The notes: generated by a model not told the origin, from the letters alone. A DNA stretch of 64,000 nt from Rhizobium leguminosarum (GCF_001679785.1 NZ_CP016287.1:868001-932000); one strand, 5' to 3'; shown: positions 9,601 to 21,167, counted from the first letter of the stretch. Made by a program: numbers and translations.

Positions 9601-10032
9601 GACCAGCGCCTCTTCGGCTTGCCTCCTGTTTTGGGCGCACCGCCGCAAATGCCGCAATGGCTGGCGCCGACGCCGCTGCGGCCATGATTGACGGATTTCG
9701 AGCCGCGGTCGTCGCGGCCCTCCTCGTCAGAACCCTGGGTGGCCAAGCGTTCGGACGCACCTCGCACTTCCGCCACCGATCACTTCGCTTGCCACATCCG
9801 CTCGGGCTTCGATAACCCCAAGCACTCATCAAGCGGCATGAGCAGTCAGCGGTCTGGGCCTCATGAACAATCTGCGAGAATGTGCTGCAGGCATTAGCGC
9901 CGCTTCACCGTTCGGTCTTGGCAAGCATCCCGGCGGCGGCGCGACAGCGGCGCTAGGTTTTCACTGCGGGGGGCTTGCAAGGCCTGGGGCGGCCGGGTCA
10001 TGCAGGTATTCGTCAGCCAAGGAAGAGACGGC
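9601..10032. other. No gene recognised
   Basis: Between the vgrG remnant and ardC. Open frames here are short, Arg/Ser-rich and unlike known proteins. The stretch probably holds the scrambled 5' end of vgrG and a junction with the plasmid accessory region. Confidence 0.4.
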
Positions 10033-10953
10033 TCACGCCGCCTCCTCCTCGTCGAGCTCCGGCTGCAAGGAATGCAGGTAGTCGACGGCGCGCTGCGCAT
10101 GTGCCGCCGCCGAGAATATGGCGCGCTTGTCGTTGCCCAGAACCTTCAGCCAGCCATCGAGATAGCTTGCGTGATCGGCGCGTGGTTCGAGCTCGGGAAC
10201 GATGCCAAGATCGGCGCAGAGAAATGAGCTGCCGAGTTCGGCAATGAGCTCTTCGCGGGCGCGTTCGCTCCGGTCTTTCGCGTAGCGGCTGAGATCGCGA
10301 TCCAGCCGTCGCGGTGCGGCGGTCCAGTGCGCGATCTCGTGGCTGAGGACGGCGACATAGGCGGCATCGTCCCGGAAGGCATCCAGGCATGGCATCTGGA
10401 TGTAATCACGGTGAGCGGCATAATAGGCAGCCGATCCTCCGTGGCGGATCAGCGCCCCGGTATTGGCAAAAAAGCGGCCGGCATCGCCGATGCGGCTCAT
10501 CGGATCCTGGTGAGGTGCGATGTCGTCAAAGCGCCCGTTGAGACCGGCGATCTGATCGGTGTTGAACACCGTGTAGGCTTTGAGGAATGGAATGTCCTGT
10601 TCGATCTCGGTGCCCGTCTCGGTCGTCTCGGTGCGGACGAACGAACTGGCAAAGACGACGGTTGTGCCGGTTTCGCCCTTGCGGACGGCGCCACCGAGTT
10701 CGATTGCCTGGCGAAACGTCATCCACCTCGATGAGGCAAAGCCACGGGCAATGGCTTCGGACCAGAGGAGCAGGACGTTGATCCCGGTGTAGGGTTGGCC
10801 GTTGTGGCGCAGTGGCCGGCTGACCTCACTTGCCGCATGTCCCGTCGTCCAGGGTTTGGTCCATGGCCGCACACCCTGTTCGAGATCGGCGATGATCTTG
10901 GTGGTGATGCGGCTGTAGATATCGGATCGTTGATTGGTTTGTTGCCTGCTCAT
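10033..10953 (-). CDS. ArdC-type antirestriction protein (ssDNA-binding domain plus zincin-like metallopeptidase)
   Basis: 306 residues. The N-terminal domain (DIYSRITTKIIADLEQGVRPW...GINVLLLW) is the ssDNA-binding ArdC_N/DUF1738 type. The C-terminal domain has the zincin motif HEIAHW and a downstream EELIAELGSSFLCADLGI, the helix that supplies the third metal ligand in this family. ArdC-type proteins are carried by conjugative plasmids and protect incoming single-stranded DNA from host restriction. ATG 10953 follows a cggaggt Shine-Dalgarno; an open frame continues upstream but is Arg-rich and not conserved. It supports a plasmid setting for the window. Confidence 0.88.
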   Translation of the reverse strand: MSRQQTNQRSDIYSRITTKIIADLEQGVRPWTKPWTTGHAASEVSRPLRHNGQPYTGINVLLLWSEAIARGFASSRWMTFRQAIELGGAVRKGETGTTVVFASSFVRTETTETGTEIEQDIPFLKAYTVFNTDQIAGLNGRFDDIAPHQDPMSRIGDAGRFFANTGALIRHGGSAAYYAAHRDYIQMPCLDAFRDDAAYVAVLSHEIAHWTAAPRRLDRDLSRYAKDRSERAREELIAELGSSFLCADLGIVPELEPRADHASYLDGWLKVLGNDKRAIFSAAAHAQRAVDYLHSLQPELDEEEAA

Positions 10954-11705
10954 GTCTGAACCTCCGTTTCGAGGTCGCGGCCATCGCGACCTGCTACGGC
11001 GGTCCGAAAGCCGGGCTGCAAGCGCTGCCTGCACCCGCAGGGCCGCAACGCAGTGGAGGACGGCAAAGCCGTTGCGGGCGGCGCGAGCCTGGCAGGACCA
11101 AAAGCCGGGGGCAGGACGCGACGGCCGCAATTCAAGTGGAAGGTTTAGACGGAGGCAGACGTGGCAAAACCCCGAGCCGGTGTTCCGTCGCCCACATCGC
11201 AAATGAACCGAGTGCGATACAACATCACGCGCCAATCAAGATCGTCATCCTGAGCGATGAACATCGAGGCATGGCGCGAGAATGGGCTCAACAGCCGGCT
11301 GGCAACGATCGATCGCGCTCTTGTTCGGCGAGGCAAGCAGCCGGAGGTATGTCGCTTCAAACTCTCTCAGCGATGTCCCTCGAAGAGCGCGAGGTGGGCT
11401 TTGCAATTGTCGCCACGTGGCGGAATGTTCGTGGGATTGTGGTCGGGCAAACTCGCCGGCGATGACTTCACGTCACTGCCAACCGATCAGCCGGGCTGTT
11501 GGTGGAGACCGGGGCCGCCAAGTCACTTCAGTAAAGGCAGGCGGAATCGGAATTGAGCACAGCCCTATGAAAGCCCCGCTGCTCGCTCTCTCACATTCGG
11601 GCAGGAGGCCAACCAGACCTTATCCAGTTCGCGAGCAACGCGGCTCATACCCGTTCCGAGCCAAGGCAAAATGGCCGCGATTGGGTACGATAGGAAATGA
11701 CAATT
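10954..11705. other. Non-coding or degraded stretch between ardC and the SyrB-like genes
   Basis: No open frame here has a recognisable family or ribosome binding site. It includes the ardC promoter side (10954-11150) and GC-rich repeated-looking segments rich in ccgggg/gcaagc blocks. I see no RNA gene. Confidence 0.4.
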
Positions 11706-12263
11706 TCAGCGCTCGAACCGATCCAGCATCCTCTTCAGTTGTGTGTTTTGCAGCCTAAGCTTCGTCGCCAGCTGATCCCGAAGCAGCCTGATTTCTCCAT
11801 CCAGGCTGACTGCGTCGTCAGAAACGGCGGTAGCGCCTGGAGAAGGTGGCAGAACGACAGCAATCGTTTTCGCTTTCTTGCTCCGCCTGCTGCGCTTTCG
11901 CGTTGGACCCTCGCCTACTGGCAATGCCTTTGGCGAGGGGTGCCCGGCTACGTCGGCCTCATTGGATAAGGCCGGATCAACCGCTTTCTCAGGCGTGGCG
12001 CTTTCGACATCTGTCGTGTCATCAACACTGCTTACCGCTTCTTCGGCATGATGGGGGTCTACCGACCCCGCCTCGTGTTGTTCGTGAGTGACCGGCTTTT
12101 CGTTGGCCGCACGGTCTGCGGCTTTCGACCGGTTGTCGGCCGTTTCAGTCGGCTCGGCGATGGCTGATACGTCCGGCTTCACATCATCGGTCGAGCCGTG
12201 TTCTTGCCGCGGCTGCCGTCGCGGCGACACTAGCCGAGCAAGAAGTTTCCATGGAGACGCCAT
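11706..12263 (-). CDS. SyrB-like protein (short paralogue)
   Basis: 185 residues: a basic N-terminus (MASPWKLLARLVSPRR), a long disordered acidic/Ala-Thr-Glu middle, a basic patch (RKRSRRSKKAKT) and a C-terminal heptad helix (EIRLLRDQLATKLRLQNTQL). The last helix resembles the end of the SyrB-like protein encoded next to it (EENQRLRKLLAEKLRAENAD), so the two are probably divergent paralogues. SyrB of Sinorhizobium meliloti negatively regulates syrM, but function in shorter relatives is unknown. The gene lies 130 bp downstream of its neighbour on the same strand. Confidence 0.6.
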   Translation of the reverse strand: MASPWKLLARLVSPRRQPRQEHGSTDDVKPDVSAIAEPTETADNRSKAADRAANEKPVTHEQHEAGSVDPHHAEEAVSSVDDTTDVESATPEKAVDPALSNEADVAGHPSPKALPVGEGPTRKRSRRSKKAKTIAVVLPPSPGATAVSDDAVSLDGEIRLLRDQLATKLRLQNTQLKRMLDRFER

Positions 12264-12393
12264 TTATTCGACCTCGAATTCTACTGCGTATGCAAACTGC
12301 GAGCAAAAACGTTGGCGGCAGAACGAACCGTCGCCAAAATCTTCACTTCAATAAGCATGAGAATGCGGCCAGCGCTTGGCCGTCTGCTGCCGA

Positions 12394-13056
12394 TCAACCG
12401 AGGTTGAGTCGCTTTCGCAGATCGGCATTTTCAGCGCGGAGCTTCTCCGCCAGCAGCTTGCGCAGTCTCTGGTTTTCCTCTTCGAGCTGCAGAAGATCCA
12501 CGATCTCATCAACTGCCGCCACCGACGGTGCAGCCGCTATCGACACAGCCTTCGGAGCACGTTTGACAGGTACACGCTTGGCACTCGTCGTCCCTTCGTC
12601 AGGCTTTGCTTTGCGTCCTCTCGTCTGCTTTCCAGCTTTGGCACCCGAAGCCGCTGCCGGTTGCAAAGAAACGGCGGCTGAGGCGGCTTCAGGCACCACC
12701 TTCTTGGCGCGAGGTTTGCGCACCTTCTTCGGTACATCGGGCGCCGCGGCGGCCGGCGTGTCAGCATTGGTTGTCGTATCTTTTTCGTCGGCCATTATGG
12801 TCTCCTGTAAAGCCGATGCATTTGTCTCCTGCTCAATCGGCAGTGTCAACAACGGCGCGGCCCGTTCTTCTCCGGATACAAGCATCTCGCTGCTTCTTGC
12901 CTGAGGAGCTAATGACATAAATGGCATTGCCTCGTCTTCCATATCTTGCGCAACGGACTTGAGATCCGTGTCTGCCCAGATCGAGCTCGGTTTAGAGTTG
13001 AGTTTTCGCCGACCTGATTTGTACTCGACGGCGAAGCTGCGCTGCACTTTTTTCAC
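12394..13056 (-). CDS. SyrB-like regulator
   Basis: 220 residues read from ATG 13056. The C-terminal third is the SyrB signature: LLQLEEENQRLRKLLAEKLR then AENADLRKRLNLG, a leucine-zipper-like coiled coil. The centre is Lys/Pro/Ala-rich and AT-hook-like (KKVRKPRAKK, KQTRGRKAKPD). The first 87 residues (RSFAVEYKSGRRKLNSKPSS) form a conserved-looking N-terminal region. A second good start lies inside at 12795 (MADEKD) with its own aggaga Shine-Dalgarno, so a shorter 133-residue form resembling classical SyrB may also be made. SyrB-type proteins are rhizobial regulators of syrM and exopolysaccharide/symbiosis genes; the target here is unknown. Confidence 0.75.
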   Translation of the reverse strand: MKKVQRSFAVEYKSGRRKLNSKPSSIWADTDLKSVAQDMEDEAMPFMSLAPQARSSEMLVSGEERAAPLLTLPIEQETNASALQETIMADEKDTTTNADTPAAAAPDVPKKVRKPRAKKVVPEAASAAVSLQPAAASGAKAGKQTRGRKAKPDEGTTSAKRVPVKRAPKAVSIAAAPSVAAVDEIVDLLQLEEENQRLRKLLAEKLRAENADLRKRLNLG

Positions 13057-13199
13057 TTTAAAAAAGCCTTGGGTATCTGCGGTGACGTTTCAGCGACGTT
13101 TTAACCATCGCAACATGGCGTGCAAATAACGACTATTGCGCCGGCGGTCCACACCTGGCGATACCACAGCCACGGGAGCTGAGACGACAAAAGGCTCCA

Positions 13200-13565
13200 G
13201 TGGGCTCATATGGAGCGAACGTTACCGCTCTGGATGGTCATTCCTGGACGCTGCGGTTCGGCGACGAAGTGCGCCCTGAGGAATCCTACTTCGAAGGAAT
13301 CGATGAAGAGGCTGACCCCAAGCTGATCCCGCTAGTCCAGCAGTTGATCAAGCAGAAGACCTCCCGGTGGTCCCCGGACATGGTAAGCGACCCCATCCAA
13401 GAAAGTCTGCTGAAGATCATTGCGGAAAAGAAGAAGGCTCTCAAGCCCGCCAAGAAGGCCGCGAAGGGCAAGCCGGACGCCGCTCCGGCCTCGAACGTCG
13501 TGAACATCATGGACGCGTTGAAAAAGTCCGTGGCCGCAGAGCTGAAATCGAGCAAGGCCCGGTGA
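13200..13565 (+). pseudogene. Ku (bacterial NHEJ end-binding protein), C-terminal remnant
   Basis: About 115 residues match only the end of bacterial Ku: TLRFGDEVRPEESYFEGID, then LVQQLIKQKTSRWSPD, a Lys-rich tail, and SNVVNIMDALKKSVAAEL. The beta-barrel core that forms the DNA ring (about 170 residues) is absent and nothing Ku-like is seen in the 140 bp upstream. The first residues (GANVTALDGHS) do not look like a proper start. A ligD fragment lies 38 kb away in the same window, so NHEJ genes have been broken up here. Confidence 0.8.
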
Positions 13566-13569
13566 CCCC

Positions 13570-13923
13570 ATGCACGACGTGAGCACGATACCGATCATGG
13601 AAATTGCCGTGTCTTTGCCGGATCGAGAGCATTTCGCAACGGCATCCACGATACCGGGCCTGATGGGCATCCTGATGTCGGAGAGATGGCCCAGGCAGCT
13701 AAATGATCCGACATGGAAGCACGCGCTTGCCTCATGTCTGTGGTCGCTTCAAGGCGAACTGCAGCCCACTAGAGCGAGACAAGCTTTCGTGTCTGCAGCT
13801 CGAGCCGCCCATTTGAAGGTTCTGCCCGACGACGAACAGCGGCTTCGGAGCCGTGCCGCGTCTTCGCGCCGAGAGGTTGTCGTGCGAAGACGCGACTTGG
13901 AAGCCGGGTACGTCGACGGGTGA
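13570..13923 (+). CDS. DUF982 family protein
   Basis: 117 residues. The DUF982 pattern is visible: a beta-rich start (MEIAVSLPDREHF), a helix ending in a Trp segment (ILMSERWP), then KHALASCLWSLQGE and ARQAFVSAARAAH. DUF982 is a small family mostly found in Rhizobiales, with several copies per genome and no known function. ATG 13570 or 13597 could be the start; no strong Shine-Dalgarno helps decide. The C-terminal 35 residues are Arg-rich and not part of the domain, so the natural stop may have been lost. It starts 4 bp after the Ku remnant. Confidence 0.6.
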   Translation: MHDVSTIPIMEIAVSLPDREHFATASTIPGLMGILMSERWPRQLNDPTWKHALASCLWSLQGELQPTRARQAFVSAARAAHLKVLPDDEQRLRSRAASSRREVVVRRRDLEAGYVDG

Positions 13924-14005
13924 TCCCGATGACGACCTGGACAAGCTGAGGCATTCTCACTTCCAGGATTTCTGCTATCGTCCACAGGTCACGGGAGTAG
14001 GCGTC

Positions 14006-14233
14006 ATGGTTGCAGCGAGTTTGGTTCCGCATGCATTTTACTGGGCGAAGTCCTCGAAGTATTTCGACGGACGACCAACGATCGTTCGGGTCTCCACGGT
14101 CTTCGGGGAGGATTCGGACTATTGGACGCTGGAGCTCCTGGGAACCGATCAGCACGCCATGCCCGCGGACTTCGAGATCATCGCTCCGGCGGAGCTCCCA
14201 GAAGAATACCCTCTCCGGCAAGCCGCCGAGTGA
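14006..14233 (+). CDS. Small hypothetical protein
   Basis: 75 residues from ATG 14006. Beta-rich composition with VRVSTVFGEDSDYWTLELLG and an acidic end. A longer frame from 13853 exists but overlaps the DUF982 gene and its first 50 residues look non-coding. Family not recognised. Confidence 0.4.
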   Translation: MVAASLVPHAFYWAKSSKYFDGRPTIVRVSTVFGEDSDYWTLELLGTDQHAMPADFEIIAPAELPEEYPLRQAAE

Positions 14234-14409
14234 ACGTTAATCAGCCCGGAAAGCTGTTCCGCTTGGCGGCACCCGCAGTGCCTCGTGCCCGGCGGTCCCA
14301 ATGTTGGTGCGATATCGATGATCTCATCGTGCGAGACGGTCGGATCTTGCTTGTTCCCGGCAATAGCGAACCCGATCCTAAAGCCGGCTTCACGACGGTC
14401 TGGCAGTCG

Positions 14410-14580
14410 CTAAAGTTTCTCGACAGGCTCGCCGTTAGGGTTGGGCACCGGCGCCTCCCTTGTATCTCGGGCCGGGTGTTTGCGATCGTCAGGCTCCTGC
14501 GGTTCCTTATGGTCGGGGCGATTGACAGGCTGCTCTTTAGGATTGCCCCTTTTTGATGGGGCATTATTCTTTTTGGACAT
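14410..14580 (-). CDS. Small hydrophilic hypothetical protein
   Basis: 56 residues, almost all polar (MSKKNNAPSKRGNPKEQPVN, then Asp/Pro/Arg repeats), likely disordered. The start at 14580 has a well placed gtggagga Shine-Dalgarno. Short disordered proteins of this kind are common next to general-stress genes in rhizobia; no function is assigned. Confidence 0.55.
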   Translation of the reverse strand: MSKKNNAPSKRGNPKEQPVNRPDHKEPQEPDDRKHPARDTREAPVPNPNGEPVEKL

Positions 14581-14787
14581 GGCCAGTTCCTCCACTTCAA
14601 CGGTACGAACCGACTGGGGACATTGAAAGTTCCGAGGCAGCCAAACTGCCGACCAGCGCATAAAACTTAAGCTGAAATACATTCGGTGGCGCTGGCGGAG
14701 CGATCCTACTGTCGTCCGAGGAAGTTAAGAACGCTTGGTACCATCGGAAGGCGCCCCCACTCGGATACGGAGCGGTGTTCGTCGGCT

Positions 14788-15270
14788 CTACGGCCGCCAT
14801 TCCTGGCTGTTGCGATCGTCGAGCTCGCGATCTAGGTAGAACGCTGCGCTGATCAGAGCGAGATGAGTAAAGGCTTGCGGGAAATTGCCAGCGAGCTGCG
14901 CCTTGGTATCAAACTCCTCGGCATATAGTCCGAGATGGTTGGCATAATTCAGAACCGACTCGAAGACCCTGCGAGCCTTCTTGGTGTCCCCCGCTCGTGC
15001 GAGACACTCTGCATACCAGAATGAGCAGGCTGAGAAGGCGCCCTCCTCCCCGTCAAGGCCGTCATTACTTCGATATCGGTGCACGACACCGTCGTCCGCT
15101 AGTTGGTCGCCGATCGCCGTCAAGGTCGACAGCCACCTCGGGTCCGTGGCACTGACAAACCTCACCAGCGGCATGAGCAGCAGCGAGGCGTCAAGCGTGT
15201 CGCCTCCCTTTGTCTGCACAAAGTGCCCCTTCTCCTCGTTCCAGAAATTGCTTAGCCAACTCGTGAGCGC
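14788..15270 (-). pseudogene. GH15 glucoamylase/trehalase-like protein, C-terminal remnant
   Basis: About 150 residues match only the last third of GH15-type six-hairpin glycosidases: FWNEEKGHFVQTKGGDTLDA, GEEGAFSACSFWYAECLARA, HLGLYAEEFD, and GNFPQAFTHLALI. The catalytic base Glu in the YAEEFD region is kept, but the N-terminal beta-sandwich and most of the helical barrel are gone. Upstream of about 15270 the frame is Arg-rich and unrelated, so the break lies there, 17 bp from the end of a DUF982 gene. A decayed acquisition. Confidence 0.8.
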
Positions 15271-15286
15271 AATTGTTACGCGATTT

Positions 15287-15532
15287 CTAAGGGCGGAGGA
15301 TACCAGCTTCGATCGCCGCTTCCTGAAAGGCACGCGCTGCCGCCGCATGATCCGCTTCTCCGCTGAGCGACTTCATGCAGGCGCGTTTTGCAATGGCGAA
15401 CGACCTCCCGCCTTTTTCGGGCCAGCAGGTCATGAGGGTCTCAAGGGCCTCGCGGCTGTTTTGGATGCTTTTGAAGTGATCGCCGCCCGCGACGGCGATC
15501 TCGATAGGTGTTTGCCAGATTTCTGTCGGCAT
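15287..15532 (-). CDS. DUF982 family protein
   Basis: 81 residues: TPIEIAVAGGDHFKSIQNSR, a helix ending ALETLMTCWPEKGGRSFAIA, then KRACMKSLSGEADHAAAARA and AFQEAAIEAGI. This is a complete, typical DUF982 domain. ATG 15532 is chosen for its aggagg Shine-Dalgarno 7 bases upstream over an earlier in-frame start. Function unknown; the second DUF982 gene in this accessory block. Confidence 0.8.
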   Translation of the reverse strand: MPTEIWQTPIEIAVAGGDHFKSIQNSREALETLMTCWPEKGGRSFAIAKRACMKSLSGEADHAAAARAFQEAAIEAGILRP

Positions 15533-15838
15533 CGAGTCCTCCTGCCAATGAATCTGATAGTACAAATGCCCCACTGCGAACGGCGTTCCAACGCTAGGAC
15601 CTTGGTCTGATAGGTGCAGTTGATCGCCACCTATACATGCGGGTCATGATCGAGCGGGATTATCAAGAGGAAGCGCGCATCCCCTCGATAGCGGATATAC
15701 CGATCAGCCATTTAGTGAAGTCGTAACGGCGCGCGCTTCGCGAAAAGCACGCGGGAATAGCATTCTCTTGGGACTGCGCAGAGGCGATGGTCAAACAGGT
15801 TTTGGAGACACCTACCAAACGCGCTGCGCCTTCACCGC
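15533..15838. other. Intergenic stretch after thiG with a diverged repeat
   Basis: No gene is recognised and thiE, expected after thiG, is not here. Positions 15776-15840 resemble 47222-47287 at roughly 75% (shared blocks gcagaggcgatggtcaa, ttttggag, cacct, ccttcaccg). In the plus direction both copies can be read as (A)EAMV...LE.P, so they may be 3' ends of a lost gene family. Confidence 0.5.
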
Positions 15839-16612
15839 TCATGCGAAAACGCCCTTTCCGACAACCGGGGTGGACGGTACTGCCATGTCGCGCGGCTCCA
15901 GCATGCCGGAAAGATAAGCGAGCCGTCCGGCCTCGATCGCTTTGCCGAACGCCTCGGCCATGGCAGGCGGATCGCCTGCAACGGCGACCGCCGTATTGAG
16001 CAGCACCGCGTCGTAGCCGAATTCCATCACCGTTGCCGCATGCGACGGTCTCCCGATCCCCGCATCCACGATCAGCGGGATGTCCGGAAAGGCGCTCCGC
16101 ATGGCGGCGAGCGCGGACGGGTTGCGCGGACCTGCCGCAGAACCGATCGGCGAGCACCAGGGCATCAAGACCTGGCATCCGACGGAGACCAGCTTTTCAC
16201 CGACCACCAGATCGTCCGTCGTATAGGGAAATACGCAAAACCCTTCCGCGCAAAGAATGCGTGCGGCTTCGACCAGTTCGAACACATCCGGCTGGAGACT
16301 GTCGTGATGACCGATCACCTCGAGCTTGATCCAGTCGGTACCAAATACTTCGCGTGCCATCTTGGCGGTCAGAATCGCCTCCGATGCGCTGTGACATCCC
16401 GCGGTGTTGGGCAGGACGTGCACCGCGAGCTGGCGGATGAGTTCGAAGAAGGCTCCACCCATCTTTCCGCCGGCCGTTTCGCGGCGAAGCGAGACCGTGA
16501 CGATCTCGGCACCGGACCGGTTTACCGCCTCGGCAAGGACGGCCGGTGACGGATAACGCGCGGTACCGAGCAGAAGCCGCGAAGACAACTCAGCATCATA
16601 AAGAGAAAGCAT
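15839..16612 (-). CDS. thiG: Thiazole synthase ThiG
   Basis: 257-residue TIM-barrel enzyme that builds the thiazole phosphate ring of thiamine from deoxyxylulose-5-phosphate, dehydroglycine and ThiS-thiocarboxylate. Visible motifs: [18 protein letters not shown], the [14 protein letters not shown] segment, [14 protein letters not shown] (active-site Lys region), [10 protein letters not shown] and [14 protein letters not shown] for phosphate binding. It starts 4 bp after the thiS stop and is the last visible gene of the operon. Its length is normal. The sequence ends cleanly (VVGKGVFA) and is followed by unrelated DNA. Confidence 0.95.
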   Translation of the reverse strand: MLSLYDAELSSRLLLGTARYPSPAVLAEAVNRSGAEIVTVSLRRETAGGKMGGAFFELIRQLAVHVLPNTAGCHSASEAILTAKMAREVFGTDWIKLEVIGHHDSLQPDVFELVEAARILCAEGFCVFPYTTDDLVVGEKLVSVGCQVLMPWCSPIGSAAGPRNPSALAAMRSAFPDIPLIVDAGIGRPSHAATVMEFGYDAVLLNTAVAVAGDPPAMAEAFGKAIEAGRLAYLSGMLEPRDMAVPSTPVVGKGVFA

Positions 16613-16615
16613 GGA

Positions 16616-16813
16616 TCAACCTCCCTGCATCGGGGACAGGATTTCGATACGGTCACCGTCGTCGAGCCGGTGGCCAGCTCGGTCCTCGCGATGGACGAGA
16701 TCTCCGTTGACGGCGGTTGCCAACCAGTCGCCCTCGTATTCCAGAACATGAAGAAGTTCGGCCAGGGTTGCGGCCTCGCAGACCTGGGTTTCGCCATTGA
16801 TGATCAGTTCCAT
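16616..16813 (-). CDS. thiS: Sulfur carrier protein ThiS
   Basis: 65-residue ubiquitin-like protein ending in the required Gly-Gly (SPMQGG). It is adenylated and thiocarboxylated at that end and delivers sulfur to ThiG. It begins with MELIINGE and has the family's EILSPMQGG end. Its ATG overlaps the end of thiO by 10 bp and its stop is 3 bp before thiG, so translation is coupled. Confidence 0.93.
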   Translation of the reverse strand: MELIINGETQVCEAATLAELLHVLEYEGDWLATAVNGDLVHREDRAGHRLDDGDRIEILSPMQGG

Positions 16814-17792
16814 GGGGTTAGCCTTTCAGAAGAATGTCGCGCGAGGAGAATATCGGCTGCCCGCACAGCCATGGCGGGTGCCAACAGGAAGCCATGCCGA
16901 TGCATGCCGGCGATCGCGAGCCCCTCCTCGGTTTCGATTACTTGCGGAATGTTGTTGGCAAACGCCGGACGTATGCCGGTCCCGGTCTCGACGACGCGTG
17001 CCTCGCCAAACGCCGGATGCAGCGTATAGGCCGCGTTCAGGAATTCCATTAACGAACGCGCGGCAATCGGTCCGTCATCTTCAGCCTCGATCATCGTCGC
17101 CCCGACCATGAAACGGTGATCGTCGCGGGGCACGATGTAGATCGGATGGCGTGGGTGCAGCATCCTGATCGGCCTGGAAAGCGTAACATCCGCAGTTTCC
17201 AGGTAGAGCATTTCGCCTCGCACGCCGCGCAGGCCGGAAAGCCGCGGTATCGCCGCTGGCCCGGTGCAGTCGAGCACGCCGGCAAATCGCCGCTCCTGCG
17301 GCTGGCGTCCCCCGAAATGGAAGACTACGCCGTATTCGCGGAGTCTGTCGGCTAGCCCGGCCAGTGCGCGGCGTGGATCGAGATGCGCCTCCTGCTCGAA
17401 GAAAAGAGCCTTTTCGAAGCGGCCGGCAAGGGCAGGTTCTAAGTCGGTTACGCCCTTGCGATCAATCCAGACATGACCGGTCGTGCGCGCGGCAAACCGG
17501 GCGAGATCCGGAAGGTCGCGTGGCTGCGCCACTACCAGAGTACCGCGGCGACGAACCTCGCCGGGCACGGCCTCCTCCCACCATCCGGCCGCGCCCAGCC
17601 CCAGTGTCAGGACAACCTCTTCGGCAGCCTCCCGTTCGCAATAGGGTGCGAGCATTCCTCCAGCAAAATGCGAGGCGCCAAGCCCCACCCCGCCAGCCTC
17701 CTCGATCACCTCAACCGAAAAGCCCCGCTTGGCGAGTTCATAGGCCGCGGCGAGGCCGGCAACGCCAGCCCCTTTGACGAGAAACGTAGACA

Positions 17793-17793
<1 letters not shown>
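16804..17793 (-). CDS. thiO: Glycine oxidase ThiO
   Basis: 329-residue FAD-dependent D-amino-acid-oxidase family protein that makes dehydroglycine for thiazole synthesis. The dinucleotide motif is GAGVAGLAAAYELAKRG near residue 8. Later blocks fit the family: LGASHFAGGMLAPYCERE, TGIRPAFANNIPQV, and GMHRHGFLLAPAMA near the end. The start is a GTG whose first base is shared with the thiC stop (taGTG). It lies between thiC and thiS, as in the rhizobial thiCOSGE operon. Confidence 0.93.
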
Positions 17794-19840
<2,047 letters not shown>

Positions 19841-19841
19841 T

Positions 19842-20798
19842 GAATAGGGCTAAGCTATTGTGAGCAATGGCGCTCCGTCAAGTCCTTAGGGTACCGGGAC
19901 CCATATCCCGACCGTTTGCAACTTGTTTGTCGCCACTCCAAGGATTTCCCGAGACGAGACGCGCGTCCTTACGGCATAACGAGCAAGAAGCCAGATGATT
20001 TCCTGGCTGACCTTCATATTGCGTTTCCCGAGGCGCTTCTTTCGAGTGCCAGACTTGCGCGGCTTAATCTGCGCAAGACAACGCCGACGGTTGGTTCATA
20101 AACGCGCTTCACCAAAATGGGCTGAAGAAATTCGCAGCCATGCTCCGCCAGGACATCAACCGGCTGGACCGATAAGGATGAATCCGATCAACTTGCCGCA
20201 GTCGTCGCTTTCAGTGCTTGAAGCAGTTCTCTCGATGCCATTGCAGGAACTGAGAATGCGGCCGCTCATGCGAACCGCACCCATAATGTCGTCGGTGCTG
20301 CGTAACCCTTATTTATGGAACTGCAGTAAACAAATCGGTCGGTTCAGCTTTGCCGCACTACGGCAGTCAACTGAATTTCAACTATTGACCCACTAGGTAA
20401 CAGCTAACACCCACTGCTGCCCTCGCTCCCACAGCCTCTCCCCCAAGTTTCAGCATGATGAGGTCCGATGCGAAGTCAGCCACTCGAGAGTGATCCCGAA
20501 AATCTTGGGACGCTGCGACGAACACCGTCATTGTGATTACTTCTGATATTCGCTCTCCTGGCGTCAACAAACTACCGGCTGCTCTGAGGGTATTCGAAGC
20601 CGCAAGTTCGACGGCCCCCTAATCATTTAAGGTCGTCATCGCATCTGACGGTGCCTGTTCGCGCTAGCGCACCGTCTAGTCGAGGCGTCATACCAGTGTA
20701 AACGATATCGCGATGACGCTTTGCTAGCCAGTAGTTTGACGCGCGTCGATCTCGGTGATCGTAGTGGAGCGTCATTCGGCGCAGTTTGTCGCGGGGGC
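19842..20798. other. Long stretch without a recognisable gene
   Basis: About 950 bp between the thi promoter and the ferredoxin-like frame. Its AT content is higher than its neighbours. It has only short frames with no ribosome binding site or known motif. It includes the promoter side of thiC (19842-19930). No RNA gene or repeat was identified. Confidence 0.4.
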
Positions 20799-21167
20799 TC
20801 ACAACACCGATTTCTGCGATTGGTCGAGCGCCGCATACCGGGCTGGCGGCGTGAGAATAGGCCGGTCGAAGATGAAAGCAACAAGGACAACTCCAGAGCT
20901 TTTTTCCTCGTCCGTTAATACCGCCATCGCTTCATCTGCGTTGTTGGGAAGGATTCGCCATTGGCCCTCAACAACTCTGCATTTACAGGCCCTGCACGGT
21001 CCCGCTTGGCAGCTCGATCCTATAGAAAGTCCAGCTCCGCAGATTATTTCAAGAAGCGTTCTGCTACTATCAGTAGCGATGGACAAATCACAGTCCAAGA
21101 AACCGACTTTCACGATTTTGGGCACTGGCCCGAGTTCGATTATCCAATGGGCATGGCGTGCGAACAT
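20799..21167 (-). pseudogene. Plant-type 2Fe-2S ferredoxin domain, apparently degraded
   Basis: The centre of the frame has the ferredoxin pattern: LSIATDSSRTLLEIICGAG, then SSCQAGPCRACKCRVVEG with C-x4-C-x2-C spacing. The usual fourth ligand (a Cys shortly after GVVL) is missing; the frame reads GVVLVAFIFDRPI instead. The N-terminal part before residue about 35 is not ferredoxin-like and the tail is unrelated. I take it as a remnant of a ferredoxin or of a larger reductase/cyclase with such a domain. The start at 21167 is a guess. Confidence 0.4.

Noticed and set aside
10033..11235. Extending the ardC protein upstream to 11235
   Set aside because: The added 94 residues are Arg/Cys-rich and lack family similarity, and the ATG at 10953 has a good Shine-Dalgarno.
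14597..14800. A 67-codon minus-strand frame between the small hydrophilic gene and the GH15 remnant
   Set aside because: No ribosome binding site or family; overlaps likely promoter DNA.
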